64,000 nt of DNA, from NCBI RefSeq assembly GCF_000331735.1, contig NC_020126.1, positions 2,356,001 through 2,420,000 on the forward strand, given 5' to 3'. Below the pieces are notes generated by a model. The model ran no database searches. It had not been told where the DNA came from and saw only the letters and a program-made list of their open reading frames with translations. The stretch comes from Myxococcus stipitatus DSM 14675. GTDB lineage: Bacteria > Myxococcota > Myxococcia > Myxococcales > Myxococcaceae. This document shows positions 1 through 8,750 of the stretch, piece by piece. The position numbers were made by a program, and so were the translations under genes. The first letter of the stretch is position 1, and each line of letters begins with the position of its first letter.

Positions 1-1099
1 AGGTCGTCCCGCAGCCCACCAGCACCGTGGCCGAGTCCTCCTTGCGGACCAGCGCATGTCGGGCCAGGGACTCCGTGTCCACGGCGACCTGCACCGTCTT
101 GGCCGTGTGCAGCCCTCCGCTCACGAAGAGGGTGGACTCCGCCATGCCGTAGCAGGGGTAGAAGGCCTCCTCGCGCATGCCCACGGACGCGAACTTGCGG
201 ACGAACGCGTTGATGACGCGCGCCTTCACCGGCTCCGCGCCGTTGTAGGCCACCTTCCACGAGGACAGGTCCAGGCCCTTCATCTCCTCGGCGCTCACGC
301 GGTTGACGCACAGCTCATACGCGAAGCTGGGCGCCCCGCTGGTCGTGGCCCGCCAGTCGGAGATGGCGCGCAGCCACGTCCCCGGCGAGGACAGGAAGGT
401 CGTGGGCGCGAAGAGCACGGCCTTGATGCCCAGGAACAGCGGCTGGAACACGTTACCGATGAGCCCCATGTCGTGGTACAGCGGCAGCCACCCCACGAAG
501 ATGGTGCTCGAGTCATGGCCGAACGCCTGCTGGACGGTCTGCTCGTTGTGGATGAGGTTTCCGTGGGTGACCATCACCCCCTTGGGAGTGCCCGTCGACC
601 CTGACGTGTACTGGAGGAAGGCCAGGCTCGACGGCTCCAGCACCTGACGCTGGAAGTCCTTCGCCTCGGCATCCTCGACCGTGTCCGTGCACAGCCACGT
701 CATCCCCGGCGTCATGGACGCGGCCTGGGGGATGATTCGCTCGATTTGAGCCTGGACCACGGAGCTCGTGAGCAGGACGCTGCTCTGGGAGTCCCCCAGG
801 ATGCCCGCCAGCCGCTTCAACTCCGTGGCGTTGCGCAGCGGCACGACGGGCACCGCGATGACCTGCGCCGCGAAGCAGGCCAGGATGGCTTCGATGAAGT
901 CGAGGCTGGGTTGATAGAGGAGAATGGCTCGCTCTCCCCGCGCGCCCGCCGCCTGGAGCCTGGCTGCAATGGCTCGCACCCGGCTCGACAGCTGCGAGAA
1001 CGTCAGCGTCCGCTGTCCCCCCTCCCCATCCAGGAAGACATATGCAACCGCGTCCGGCCGAATCGCCGCATGCTGTTCAAGGGCATCAAACAAAGACAT
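1..1099 (-). CDS. Fatty-acyl-AMP ligase (FAAL), 3' end outside window
   Basis: Reading leftward from the ATG at 1099, an open frame of 366 codons runs off the window edge. It starts MSLFDALEQHA and carries the adenylate-forming core: the A3 loop YTSGSTGTPKGVMVTHGN near residue 170 and VGWLPLYHDMGLIG soon after, which is the FAAL version of this region. FAALs make acyl-adenylates and pass the acyl chain to an acyl carrier protein instead of CoA, often as the loading step of lipopeptide or polyketide lines. The partner genes should lie left of the window. Family call is firm; the FAAL rather than acyl-CoA ligase choice rests on the motif and is likely. Confidence 0.85.
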   Translation of the reverse strand, partial: MSLFDALEQHAAIRPDAVAYVFLDGEGGQRTLTFSQLSSRVRAIAARLQAAGARGERAILLYQPSLDFIEAILACFAAQVIAVPVVPLRNATELKRLAGILGDSQSSVLLTSSVVQAQIERIIPQAASMTPGMTWLCTDTVEDAEAKDFQRQVLEPSSLAFLQYTSGSTGTPKGVMVTHGNLIHNEQTVQQAFGHDSSTIFVGWLPLYHDMGLIGNVFQPLFLGIKAVLFAPTTFLSSPGTWLRAISDWRATTSGAPSFAYELCVNRVSAEEMKGLDLSSWKVAYNGAEPVKARVINAFVRKFASVGMREEAFYPCYGMAESTLFVSGGLHTAKTVQVAVDTESLARHALVRKEDSATVLVGCGTT

Positions 1100-1554
1100 G
1101 GCTCCCCCCTGCCGGGTACAAGGCCCCAGCCGTTCTGGACTTAGAGTCTGTAAATTTGTAAATTACGTTGATACAGATGATGCTGTAACTGTGTTGCGGC
1201 GCGTCGCGAGCACGCGAAGGGCGTGGCGCGGTGCGCTGTCGACGCGGCATTTGAGAGGTGGGGTGGACCTCACCAGGGAGGTCCTTGAGACCCGGGACTC
1301 AAGCGTTGCAGCGTTCGAGCAGTGGTGACGTGAGCGTAGGTGGATGCTGCTTGGGTTCCCTAACTGCGGATACTGCGTTTAGTGTGTAAAGGCTAAACGC
1401 GCTTCGCGCCGTGCGTCAAGGCGATGTCCAGAATTGAATTATCGCAGGGGGCTGACATACGGGGAAGCCGCATGAAGGTGGAACACCTCCATGTGGTTTC
1501 GTGGGAAATGAGAGGGATTGTGGAGGGCCAGGTTACATCGCCTGGAGATGTTTC
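1100..1554. promoter_or_regulatory. 455-bp intergenic region upstream of the FAAL gene
   Basis: No gene is supported here. The part next to the FAAL start (about 1141-1195) is clearly AT-richer than its surroundings and contains TGTAAATTTGTAAATTAC, a good location for the leftward promoter. The right part must hold the terminator of the exporter gene ending at 1555, but I see no clear hairpin with a T-run. Confidence 0.4.
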
Positions 1555-2490
1555 TCAGACGGACTCGGGCTCTCGGCGGAGGCTGGGCTTCAAGAGGCTC
1601 GACGCGCTGACGATGATGATTCCGGTGAGCACCAGCACGGCGCCGCCCGCGAAGAAGGCATCCGCGCGCTCATGCAGCACGAGCACGCCCGCGGTGACGC
1701 CGAACAAGGGCGTCATGAACGAGAACACCGACAGGCCAGAGGCCACGTAGCGGCGCAGCAACCAGAACCAGGCCAGGTAGCTGATGAAACACACCCCCAC
1801 GGCCTGGAAGAGCAGGTTCAGCCACGCCACCCCTTCCGAGGTGACCTGCCCCACCTGCCCGGTGAAGAGCGCGACGGGGAAGAGCAGCGCGAAGGCGCCC
1901 ACCAATTGGTAGAGCAGCGTCTGCGTCGGCCGCGCGTCTGCGAGCGAGGAGACCCGCACCACGACGATGGTCGCGCCCCACGCCAGCGCGGCGAGCACGC
2001 CCAGCGCATCGCCCCACAGCACACTCGGGCTCAGCCCTCCCTGGAACCAGCCGCCGCCAAAGGCCACCATGATTCCGGTGAACGCCACGCCAATCCCCAT
2101 CCACTGCGTGGGGCGCAGGCGCTCCGCGGGCACGAGCCAGTGCAGGCCCAGCGCGGAGAAGATGGGCGCGGTGTAGAGGAAGACGGCCATGTGCGACGCG
2201 TGGGTGTGACGGAGCCCTTCGGCGACGAAGAGGAACTCTCCCGCGAAGAGCACGCCCGCCAGCAGGCCGGGGCGCCAGGTGCCGTCCGTCCAGGAGAAGC
2301 GCTCGCCGCGCACCCAGCACAGCAGCCCCACGAGCACCGCGCTGAGGCCCGAGCGCAGGGCCACCTGCACCAGGGGAGGGATGTGGGGCGCGGCCAGCTT
2401 GATGGCCACCTGCTGCGTGCCCCACGTCGCGCACAGCAGGAACATCATCGCGAGCGCGAAGCCGTCGGTGGGTTTCCGGGAGGAGCTCAT
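1555..2490 (-). CDS. EamA/DMT-family exporter
   Basis: A 311-residue polytopic inner-membrane protein of the drug/metabolite transporter superfamily (EamA repeats). About ten hydrophobic segments are visible, the first being FALAMMFLLCATWGTQQVAI, and the two halves repeat the EamA pattern. The ATG at 2490 (MSSSRKPTDG) is preferred over an ATG at 2589 because it places the first membrane segment near the N-terminus and leaves a promoter gap to the divergent gene. It is transcribed away from the AraC regulator starting at 2561, the usual layout of a regulator and the exporter it controls. Substrate unknown. Confidence 0.85.
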   Translation of the reverse strand: MSSSRKPTDGFALAMMFLLCATWGTQQVAIKLAAPHIPPLVQVALRSGLSAVLVGLLCWVRGERFSWTDGTWRPGLLAGVLFAGEFLFVAEGLRHTHASHMAVFLYTAPIFSALGLHWLVPAERLRPTQWMGIGVAFTGIMVAFGGGWFQGGLSPSVLWGDALGVLAALAWGATIVVVRVSSLADARPTQTLLYQLVGAFALLFPVALFTGQVGQVTSEGVAWLNLLFQAVGVCFISYLAWFWLLRRYVASGLSVFSFMTPLFGVTAGVLVLHERADAFFAGGAVLVLTGIIIVSASSLLKPSLRREPESV

Positions 2491-2560
2491 GCCGTCATCC
2501 TGCGGATGGCGGGCCTGATTGATATAGCGAGAATCCGACAACCCATCCCGAGAAGCCGCC

Positions 2561-3361
2561 ATGGCGAAGCAGCTGCAAGTTCCCTTCACCTCAAAGCTTC
2601 CACACCCCGTGTATTTCCGGACGGCGAGCCTGCCTTCGGCGGCGACGTATCCGCGCCATCACCATCCGTGGGGAGAGTTCGTCTACGCCTTCAGCGGGGT
2701 GATGGAGCTCAAGCTGTCGGGCAGTCACTACCTGTCGCCGCCGCAGTACGGCATCTGGTTGCCGCCGGACGTGGAGCACCGGGGGCTGAACCGCTCGGAG
2801 GCCAGTCATTGCTCGCTCTACATCTCGCGCGAGCTGTGCCGGACGTTGCCGAAGGCGACGTGTGCGTTGGCGGTGAGCCCGCTGGTCAAGGCGATGCTCG
2901 AGCACCTGCGGACCCACCGCGTGGCCCATCCCCGGACGAGTCATGAGCGCCGCCTCTTTCGCGTGCTCATCGACCAGCTCGCGCTGGCTCCACCGCAGGG
3001 CAGTTATCTGCCCATGTCGGACGACCCGCTGCTGGGCCCCGTGCTGACGGCGCTGGAGAAGGACCCCGCGGACGGCAGCTCGGTGGCCCTGTGGGCGAAG
3101 AAGATGCACACCACGGAGCGCACGCTGGAGCGGCGCTGTCAGCAGCACCTGGGGTTGTCGCTGAGCGACTGGCGCCAGAGGTTGCGGGTCGTCAAGGCGC
3201 TGGCCATGTTGGAGGCGGGGCGCTCGGTGGAGGCCATCGCGCTCGACCTGGGGTACAGCAGCGCGTCGGCCTTCATCGCGATGTTCAGGCGGTTGACGGG
3301 CACGACGCCCGACAAGGTGCGCAGCGGAGGCTTCGCGAGCTCCGGGGGCAAACAAACCTGA
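2561..3361 (+). CDS. AraC-family transcriptional regulator with cupin sensor domain
   Basis: 266 residues. The N-terminal half is a small-molecule-binding cupin (HHHPWGEF near residue 33, a typical metal-binding cupin segment). The C-terminal half holds the AraC double helix-turn-helix, including TTERTLERRCQQHLGLS and LGYSSASAFIAMFRRLTGTTP. It is divergent from the DMT exporter with a gap of about 70 bp that must hold both promoters, so control of the exporter is likely. The layout recalls NimR-type regulators, but the ligand cannot be read from sequence. Confidence 0.85.
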   Translation: MAKQLQVPFTSKLPHPVYFRTASLPSAATYPRHHHPWGEFVYAFSGVMELKLSGSHYLSPPQYGIWLPPDVEHRGLNRSEASHCSLYISRELCRTLPKATCALAVSPLVKAMLEHLRTHRVAHPRTSHERRLFRVLIDQLALAPPQGSYLPMSDDPLLGPVLTALEKDPADGSSVALWAKKMHTTERTLERRCQQHLGLSLSDWRQRLRVVKALAMLEAGRSVEAIALDLGYSSASAFIAMFRRLTGTTPDKVRSGGFASSGGKQT

Positions 3362-3417
3362 CACTCCGCTGTCACCGCCTGGAGGGAGGGTCCGTTCACT
3401 TTCACGGGAGGTTGGAC

Positions 3418-3768
3418 ATGAGGAATCCCTCGGACGTGGTGAAGGCGTACTTCGACGCGTGGAGCGCGAAGGATGAGGCGAAGGTGCGTGGCACGCTCGC
3501 ACCGGGTGTGCGCTTCGAAGGGGTGCTGGCGTCGGCGGAGGGAGTCGAGGCCTGCGTGAAGGGGCTGGTCCACGGGATGTGGAAGGTGTCGCCGCGTATG
3601 ACGGTGCTGCACCGCTTCGTGGACGGCGACGACGTGCTGACGTGGTTTGAAATCCACCCCTTCGACAAGGGGCCCGTGCAGGTGGCGAACTGGAGCCATG
3701 TCGAAGACGGACTCATCACGCACATTCGCGTCACGTTTGACCCGCGCCCGATGCTGGAGGCGCGTTGA
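3418..3768 (+). CDS. SnoaL/NTF2-like small protein
   Basis: 116 residues, start MRNPSDVVKAYFDAWSAKD, the normal opening of SnoaL-like NTF2-fold proteins (first helix with YFDAW). GGGAGG lies about 9 bp before the ATG. The fold binds or isomerises small hydrophobic ligands; no catalytic assignment is possible. It lies 56 bp after the AraC gene on the same strand and may be co-transcribed with it. Confidence 0.7.
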   Translation: MRNPSDVVKAYFDAWSAKDEAKVRGTLAPGVRFEGVLASAEGVEACVKGLVHGMWKVSPRMTVLHRFVDGDDVLTWFEIHPFDKGPVQVANWSHVEDGLITHIRVTFDPRPMLEAR

Positions 3769-3818
3769 CGGGCGTGGCGGTATCGATTGTTCCCCCTGAG
3801 GTCTTGGAATCCAGACGT

Positions 3819-4313
3819 ATGCGCTTCGTGAAACATCCTGATTCGTATCGTGTTCGAGTGGCCACCGCGGAGGATGCGCCCTTGCTCCTGTCCCTGCTGC
3901 GCGAGTTCGCGGAGTACCAGGGGCTTGGTCAATACATGCGCGCGACGGAGCCCCGGTTGCGTGAGGCGCTGGCGGCTCAGCCGCCCATGCTGCGGGGCGC
4001 GCTGGTGGAGGGGCCGGACGGAGTCGTCGGCTTCGCGAGCTACACCGTGGACTTCATGCCGTGGGTCGACTCGCGGGTGCTGCGTCTGGATGACCTCTAC
4101 GTGCGTCAGAGCGCACGAGGCTTGGGGCTGGGCCTCGCGCTGATGCGGCATCTGGCGGAGGTGGGCTCCGCCGAGGGGGTGTCCGTGCGCTGGGAGATGT
4201 ATCCGGACAACGACTCGGCGCGGGCCTTCTACAAACGGTTGGGCGCTACCTCGGGCGAGAAGACGGTGTTCCGCTGGGCGCCGGAGGTCATGCGCGAGTT
4301 CCTGAAGGAGTAG
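3819..4313 (+). CDS. GNAT-family N-acetyltransferase
   Basis: 164 residues from the ATG at 3819 (MRFVKHPDSYRVRVATAED). The acetyl-CoA loop is LDDLYVRQSARGLGLGLALM, the GNAT motif A, followed by MYPDNDSARAFYKRLGA (motif B). Acceptor unknown. A TTG at 3765 overlapping the stop of the SnoaL-like gene is an alternative start that would translationally couple the two genes. The GNAT homology begins only after 3819, so I chose the internal ATG. Confidence 0.8.
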   Translation: MRFVKHPDSYRVRVATAEDAPLLLSLLREFAEYQGLGQYMRATEPRLREALAAQPPMLRGALVEGPDGVVGFASYTVDFMPWVDSRVLRLDDLYVRQSARGLGLGLALMRHLAEVGSAEGVSVRWEMYPDNDSARAFYKRLGATSGEKTVFRWAPEVMREFLKE

Positions 4314-4436
4314 GTGCGCCTGGGCGCCCCGGAAGTTACGACGTGTTGTCCGTGGGGCGTCCCGGGGCGCCAAGGTTCGCCGTGCGAGCTCGGTCCAGTG
4401 CGAGGGCCGAGGGCTGCCACAGGGCTTCTCCGCGGG

Positions 4437-4973
4437 CTACCGCGTCGGGGTGGGATTCGCCTTCTGAACCGCCGGCAGCCGCCGCAGCGGGACGATGAGG
4501 GCGAGCGAGGCACCGAAGACGAGGTGCAGCAGGAACAGCGCTGAGTCGGGTGCCTCCCTCGCCAGCGGCGGAGACGCGAAGGGGACGACGAGCGGCGGAA
4601 TGACGGCCTGGAGCATCAAGCCCATCAAGAGCCCCAGCACCAGCGCATCCATCGCGCTGCCGCCGCGAGGCAGGAGCAGGGCGAAGAGGATGGCCAGCCC
4701 GCTCGCGGTCGTCAGGTGTATCCCCAGGCCCAGCACCACCGCCCAGGGGCTCGCGGGGACCTCGCGGAAGAAGACTCCGCCCACCAGCCGCAGCGCGTGC
4801 CAGACGTCTCCCTGGAGGAGCGCACCCATGGGCAGGGCCAGCGCCAGCATGAACAGCGCGCCGGACAGGCCCGTGATGACGCCGGGGAGGAGGATGTCGC
4901 GGGGGAGGCTCCACCCGGCGGCATCATCGTGTGCCACGTCCAGCGAGGGGTGCGGAGGGTTCAGGGGCTCCAC
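4437..4973 (-). CDS. Multi-pass membrane protein of unknown function
   Basis: 178 residues from a GTG at 4973 with AAGGAG five bases upstream. Four to five hydrophobic segments are visible, among them ITGLSGALFMLALALPMGAL and GLGIHLTTASGLAILFALLL. The frame stays open to an ATG at 5141, but the extra residues are Pro/Arg-rich and unlike a protein start. No family recognised. It is convergent with the GNAT gene on its left and divergent from the SDR gene on its right. Confidence 0.6.
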   Translation of the reverse strand: MEPLNPPHPSLDVAHDDAAGWSLPRDILLPGVITGLSGALFMLALALPMGALLQGDVWHALRLVGGVFFREVPASPWAVVLGLGIHLTTASGLAILFALLLPRGGSAMDALVLGLLMGLMLQAVIPPLVVPFASPPLAREAPDSALFLLHLVFGASLALIVPLRRLPAVQKANPTPTR

Positions 4974-5194
4974 GGAGGCTCCTTGGGTTCGGAGACGTGG
5001 CTCAGGATGACATCGACGGCTGTCATGTGTGGGCCCGGCGTGCGGAGGTGTCGACAGTCCGGTACGAGCCGCGTTGGCTGGCTGACGGAGTGGCCTCTCC
5101 AACACAGGCCCTCCAACAGATGTCTGGGGCGCTGATTTCAATTCAGCGTCGAGCCTCCTAAACGACGAGGAGAACCCACCGAAAGGACAGAGCC

Positions 5195-5968
5195 ATGGCT
5201 GACCACGGCATCCGAGGCAAGACGGTCCTCATCGCGGGAGGCGCCAAGAACCTGGGCGGCCTCCTGGCGCGCGACCTCGCGGCGCAGGGGGCGAAGGCCG
5301 TGGTGATTCACTACAACAGCCCCCAGACGAAGAAGGCCGCGGACGAGACGGTCGCTGCGGTGTCCGCCGCGGGGGCGAAGGCCATCGCGCTCCAGGCGGA
5401 CCTGCGCACGGCGGGGGCTGTCGAGAAGATGTTCAAGGACGCGGTGGCCGCCGTGGGCCGGCCCGACATCGCCATCAACACGGTGGGCAAGGTGTTGAAG
5501 AAGCCGCTGGCGGAGACGACCGAGGCCGAGTTCGACGAGATGAGCGCGGTGAATGCCAAGGCCGCCTTCTTCTTCCTCAAGGAGGCGGGGCGCCACGTCA
5601 ACGACCACGGGAAGATCTGCACCCTGGTGACGTCGCTCCTGGGCGCCTTCACGCCCTTCTACGCCTCGTACGCGGGCATGAAGGCGCCGGTGGAGCACTT
5701 CACCCGCGCGGCCTCGAAGGAGCTGGGCGCGCGAGGCATCTCCGTGACGGCCATCGGCCCGGGGCCCATGGACACGCCGTTCTTCTACCCGGCGGAGGGC
5801 GCGGACGCGGTCGCCTACCACAAGACGGCGGCGGCGCTCTCCCAGTTCACCAAGACGGGCCTCACGGACATCGCGGACATCGTCCCGTTCATCCGGTTCC
5901 TCGTCTCGGAGGGGTGGTGGATGACGGGGCAGACCGTGTTGGTCAACGGCGGCTACACGACGAAGTAG
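5195..5968 (+). CDS. Short-chain dehydrogenase/reductase (SDR)
   Basis: 257 residues. The Rossmann nucleotide-binding loop GGAKNLGG lies near residue 15, the active-site tyrosine and lysine in YASYAGMK near residue 165, and the C-terminal GQTVLVNGG typical of classical SDRs. TSLLG supplies the upstream serine. It catalyses NAD(P)-dependent reduction or oxidation of a carbonyl or alcohol; substrate unknown. Ribosome site AAAGGACAG precedes the ATG. Confidence 0.9.
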   Translation: MADHGIRGKTVLIAGGAKNLGGLLARDLAAQGAKAVVIHYNSPQTKKAADETVAAVSAAGAKAIALQADLRTAGAVEKMFKDAVAAVGRPDIAINTVGKVLKKPLAETTEAEFDEMSAVNAKAAFFFLKEAGRHVNDHGKICTLVTSLLGAFTPFYASYAGMKAPVEHFTRAASKELGARGISVTAIGPGPMDTPFFYPAEGADAVAYHKTAAALSQFTKTGLTDIADIVPFIRFLVSEGWWMTGQTVLVNGGYTTK

Positions 5969-5982
5969 GGCTCCGTGCCAAG

Positions 5983-6525
5983 ATGCGGCGGATGGACTCG
6001 TCCCTTCGAATCGAGTGTGGTCCGTGTGTCCTGCGTCCCTGGCGGAAGGGCGATGAGGAGTCGCTGGTCCGGAACGCGAACAACCGCGCCATCTGGCTCA
6101 ACCTCCGCGACCGGTTCCCCCACCCCTATACGCCCGCGGACGCGGCGTGGTGGGTGTCTCACGCAGGTGGGGAGGAGGCTCCGACGAACCTCGCCATCGA
6201 GGTGGCGGGGGAGGCCGTCGGCTCCATCGGATTGATTCCCGGCACGGACATCGAGCGCCGCTCGGCGGAGGTGGGCTACTGGCTGGGGCAGGACTTCTGG
6301 GGCCAGGGCATCGCCGCCTCGGCGCTCAAGGGCTTCTGCCACTGGGCCTTCGAGCGGTACGACCTCCTCCGGCTGTTCGCGCTGCCCTTCGCGGACAACG
6401 TGGCGTCCTGCCGCGTGCTGGAGAAGTCGGGCTTCCAGCGGGAGGGGCTGATGCGGCGCAACGCCGTGAAGGACGGCGTCGTGCATGACCAGGCGCTCTA
6501 CGCGCGCCTGCGCACCGGAATCTGA
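5983..6525 (+). CDS. GNAT acetyltransferase, RimJ/RimL type
   Basis: 180 residues (ATG 5983; a second ATG at 5992 is possible). Shows LRPWRKGDEESL at the start, the acetyl-CoA segment VGYWLGQDFWGQGIAASAL, and NVASCRVLEKSGFQREG, all standard for RimJ/RimL/SpeG-like GNATs that acetylate protein N-termini or small amines. It starts 15 bp after the SDR stop and is probably co-transcribed with it. A decayed copy of its 3' end lies at 7599-7685, so this gene was once part of a duplicated unit. Confidence 0.85.
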   Translation: MRRMDSSLRIECGPCVLRPWRKGDEESLVRNANNRAIWLNLRDRFPHPYTPADAAWWVSHAGGEEAPTNLAIEVAGEAVGSIGLIPGTDIERRSAEVGYWLGQDFWGQGIAASALKGFCHWAFERYDLLRLFALPFADNVASCRVLEKSGFQREGLMRRNAVKDGVVHDQALYARLRTGI

Positions 6526-6570
6526 GCCGAGCGCGGGTCGCGAAGCCTCCCTGGACGCTTCGCGACCGGG

Positions 6571-6612
6571 CTCCGCGACGGCGCCTTCCAGGGCGAAGAC
6601 AGTGGGGGACAG
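6571..6612 (-). pseudogene. Relic of the 5' end of a glxA-like regulator gene
   Basis: Read on the minus strand from 6612, the codons give LSPTVFALEGAVAEP, which lines up with MSFTLVVLEDAFAAS at the start of the intact GlxA-type gene (8657 leftward); its ATG has become CTG. The relic lies at the same distance from the palindrome at 6628 as the intact gene does from the matching palindrome at 8673. I read it as the last trace of a second regulator copy. Confidence 0.55.
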
Positions 6613-6627
6613 GGTGTCTGATTTCGC

Positions 6628-6653
6628 CCGAAAGATGTCTTTTCGGACACTGG
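6628..6653. promoter_or_regulatory. Palindromic operator upstream of the first dienelactone hydrolase
   Basis: CCGAAAGATGTCTTTTCGG is an imperfect 19-bp inverted repeat followed by ACACTGG. The same 26 bases, with one change, occur at 8673-8698, also upstream of a dienelactone-hydrolase gene and next to the GlxA-type regulator start. Two copies at equivalent places mark it as the likely binding site of that regulator. Confidence 0.65.
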
Positions 6654-6705
6654 CGACCCCCGGCGTGGCGGTGCTGTGTTGCAGGGCCGGAGGAACACCG
6701 CACCC

Positions 6706-7548
6706 ATGACGTCCCCAGCCCCCAAGATGCAGCGTGATGTCGAGCAGGATGACCCGCTCGAGGACTTCCAGCCCCGTGACGTCGCGTTGTCAGGGGAGGC
6801 CCGGAGGGTCTACGTCTCGGGAAGCGGGCCCGCCGTCATCGTCATGGCGGAGATGCCGGGCATCAGTCCTCGTGTCGCGCGCTTCGCCCGGTGGGTGAGG
6901 GAGGCGGGCTTCACCGTCTGGATGCCCAGCCTCTTCGGCCGCGACGGCGGGGTGCCCACGGCGAAGGAAGGCAAGGCCGTCTTCGAGCGGGTATGCATCA
7001 GCAAGGAGTTCCGGGCGCTGGGCGGGAACGCGTCGAGCCCCATCACCGTGTGGTTGAGGGCGCTCGCGGCCCACGCTCACGCGGAATGTGGGGGCCCGGG
7101 GGTGGGGGCCATCGGGATGTGCCTCACCGGCAACTTCGCGCTGTCGATGATGCTGGAGAAGTCCGTGCTGGCGCCGGTGCTGTCGCAGCCGTCGCTGCCG
7201 CTGGATGAGCCCGAGGCGGTCAACATCTCGACGGAGGAACTCGAAGCGGTGAAGCAGCGGCTGGAGAGGGAGGACCTGTCGGTGCTCGCCTACCGGTTCG
7301 AGGGAGACGCCTTCTGCAAGGCGGAGCGCTTCGCCGCCTATCAGAAGGGGCTCGGTGAGCGGTTCCACGGGCGAGTCCTGCCCGACAGCGCGGCGGGCCC
7401 GAAGTCCTCGCGCCCGGATGACTTCTTCCGCTTCATCCCGACGCCGCACAGCGTGATGACGGTCCACCTGGTGGACGAGGCGGGCTCGCCCACGGCGGCG
7501 GCCAGGGACGAGGTCCTGGCGTTCTTCCGGCGGCGGCTCTTGCCGTGA
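6706..7548 (+). CDS. Dienelactone hydrolase family protein, copy 1
   Basis: 280 residues of the alpha/beta-hydrolase dienelactone-hydrolase family. The nucleophile sits in GAIGMCLTGN near residue 140, with cysteine in place of serine as usual for DLH, and HSVMTVHLVDEAG near the C-terminus supplies the histidine region. The start MTSPAPKMQRD is taken because homology to copy 2 begins there. It is about 90 percent identical by eye to copy 2 at 8751. The promoter region carries the shared palindrome at 6628. Substrate unknown. Confidence 0.85.
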   Translation: MTSPAPKMQRDVEQDDPLEDFQPRDVALSGEARRVYVSGSGPAVIVMAEMPGISPRVARFARWVREAGFTVWMPSLFGRDGGVPTAKEGKAVFERVCISKEFRALGGNASSPITVWLRALAAHAHAECGGPGVGAIGMCLTGNFALSMMLEKSVLAPVLSQPSLPLDEPEAVNISTEELEAVKQRLEREDLSVLAYRFEGDAFCKAERFAAYQKGLGERFHGRVLPDSAAGPKSSRPDDFFRFIPTPHSVMTVHLVDEAGSPTAAARDEVLAFFRRRLLP

Positions 7549-7598
7549 GCCGCGCCCCGCCCCTGTGATGGGGCCCTCGAGCCCCCCGACTCCATCCA

Positions 7599-7685
7599 GC
7601 TGTTCGCGAGGAGCAGGCGGGCTTCCAGCGCGAGGGCTTGATGCGGCGCCGCGCATGACCAGGTGCTCTATGCGCGCTTGCGGCC
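7599..7685 (+). pseudogene. Relic of the 3' end of the RimJ-type GNAT gene
   Basis: CTGTTCGCG, then GGGCTTCCAGCG, GATGCGGCGC, GCATGACCAGG and GCTCTA-GCGCGC match in order the last 150 bases of the GNAT gene (6370-6520), with internal deletions and no open frame. It lies directly after copy 1 of the hydrolase, where the GNAT of a second unit would be. Its right end overlaps the 3' end of the convergent GlxA-type gene. Confidence 0.75.
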
Positions 7686-8657
7686 CGGGGGGGGAGGAGG
7701 ACTCGCTGCCGAACGCAGCGCCCGCGGCGGGGCGACCCCCAGCTTCTTGAGGAGGCGGCGAAGCGTGCCTGCGTCCTGATAGCCCACCGCCGCGGCGACG
7801 TCGTCGACGCTCAGGTGCGTGGCTTGAAGCAGCGCCTGGGCGCGTCGTGACTTGAGGCTGTGCACCAGCGCCAGCGGGCTTTGTCCCGTCACGCGCCGCA
7901 CATGGCGGGACAGGGTCCGCTCCGTCATCCCCAGTCGTGAGGCCAGGGTGGCGACGCTGGGGGGATTCGGGAAGTGCGCTTCCACCTCCGCGGAGATACG
8001 GGCAATCAGCGTGTCTCCGTTCGCGAGGAGCTCGGGGGCGATGAACCGCGCCTGGGCTTGTCTGCCGTCGAGGAGCAGCGTGCGCGCGAGCATGTCCACC
8101 AGGCGGGCGCCGCAGTGCTCCCGGAGCAGGTGCAGCATGAGGTCGGTCTGCGCGAAGGCCGCGCCCGCCGTGAGGATGGGGCCATCCGCGCACACCATCG
8201 CGTTCGCGTCGACGACGCACTCCGTCTCCATCTCGGCGAGCAGGCCCGCGAGCCACCACGTGGTGGTGACCCGTCGGCGTGGGAGCACTCCGGCTTGCTG
8301 CAACAGGAAGACGGAGGTGCAGGCGGCTGCGACGCGGCCCCCTCGCGAGACGTGACGGGCAATGAGCTTCGACAGCGTCAGGGCATCCGGCCGCGCGAGC
8401 CGCTCACGTACGGCCGCCGCGTCGTTCATTCCCAAGCCCGGGATGACCCAGGTTGTCGCATCCGCGCGGGAGCGCGCGGGCAGTCGCGAGGTCTCGACCC
8501 CCACGCCCGAGGAGAGCCGCACGAAGCCTCCGTTGACCGAGCACGCCTGGAAGCGCAGCGAGCGAGCGCCGAGCGTGCGCGCCGCGCGGAGCATGTCGAG
8601 GGTCGCCGCGACGCTCGCGGCGAAGGCGTCCTCCAGGACGACGAGGGTGAATGACAT
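7668..8657 (-). CDS. GlxA-type AraC-family regulator
   Basis: 329 residues. The N-terminal domain is DJ-1/PfpI-like (LVVLEDAFAASVAATLDML at the start, GGRVAAACTSVFLLQQAG near residue 110, the pseudo-nucleophile elbow). The C-terminal third carries the AraC double helix-turn-helix (MTERTLSRHVRRVTGQSPL and VGYQDAGTLRRLLKKLGV). It is divergent from the copy 2 hydrolase, and the palindrome at 8673 lies between them, so it probably controls that gene and, through the second palindrome, copy 1. The extreme C-terminus overlaps the GNAT relic. Confidence 0.9.
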   Translation of the reverse strand: MSFTLVVLEDAFAASVAATLDMLRAARTLGARSLRFQACSVNGGFVRLSSGVGVETSRLPARSRADATTWVIPGLGMNDAAAVRERLARPDALTLSKLIARHVSRGGRVAAACTSVFLLQQAGVLPRRRVTTTWWLAGLLAEMETECVVDANAMVCADGPILTAGAAFAQTDLMLHLLREHCGARLVDMLARTLLLDGRQAQARFIAPELLANGDTLIARISAEVEAHFPNPPSVATLASRLGMTERTLSRHVRRVTGQSPLALVHSLKSRRAQALLQATHLSVDDVAAAVGYQDAGTLRRLLKKLGVAPPRALRSAASPPPPPGRKRA

Positions 8658-8672
8658 GGTGTCGAATCATGC

Positions 8673-8698
8673 CCGAAAGATGTCGTTTCGGACACTGG
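8673..8698. promoter_or_regulatory. Second copy of the palindromic operator
   Basis: CCGAAAGATGTCGTTTCGG plus ACACTGG, one base different from 6628-6653. It lies between the divergent GlxA-type gene (start 8657) and hydrolase copy 2 (start 8751), the expected place for an autoregulated divergent operator. Confidence 0.65.
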
Positions 8699-8750
8699 TG
8701 CCTTGGGGCGGTCGATGGTGTCTTGCGGGACAGGAGACGCAATCACACAC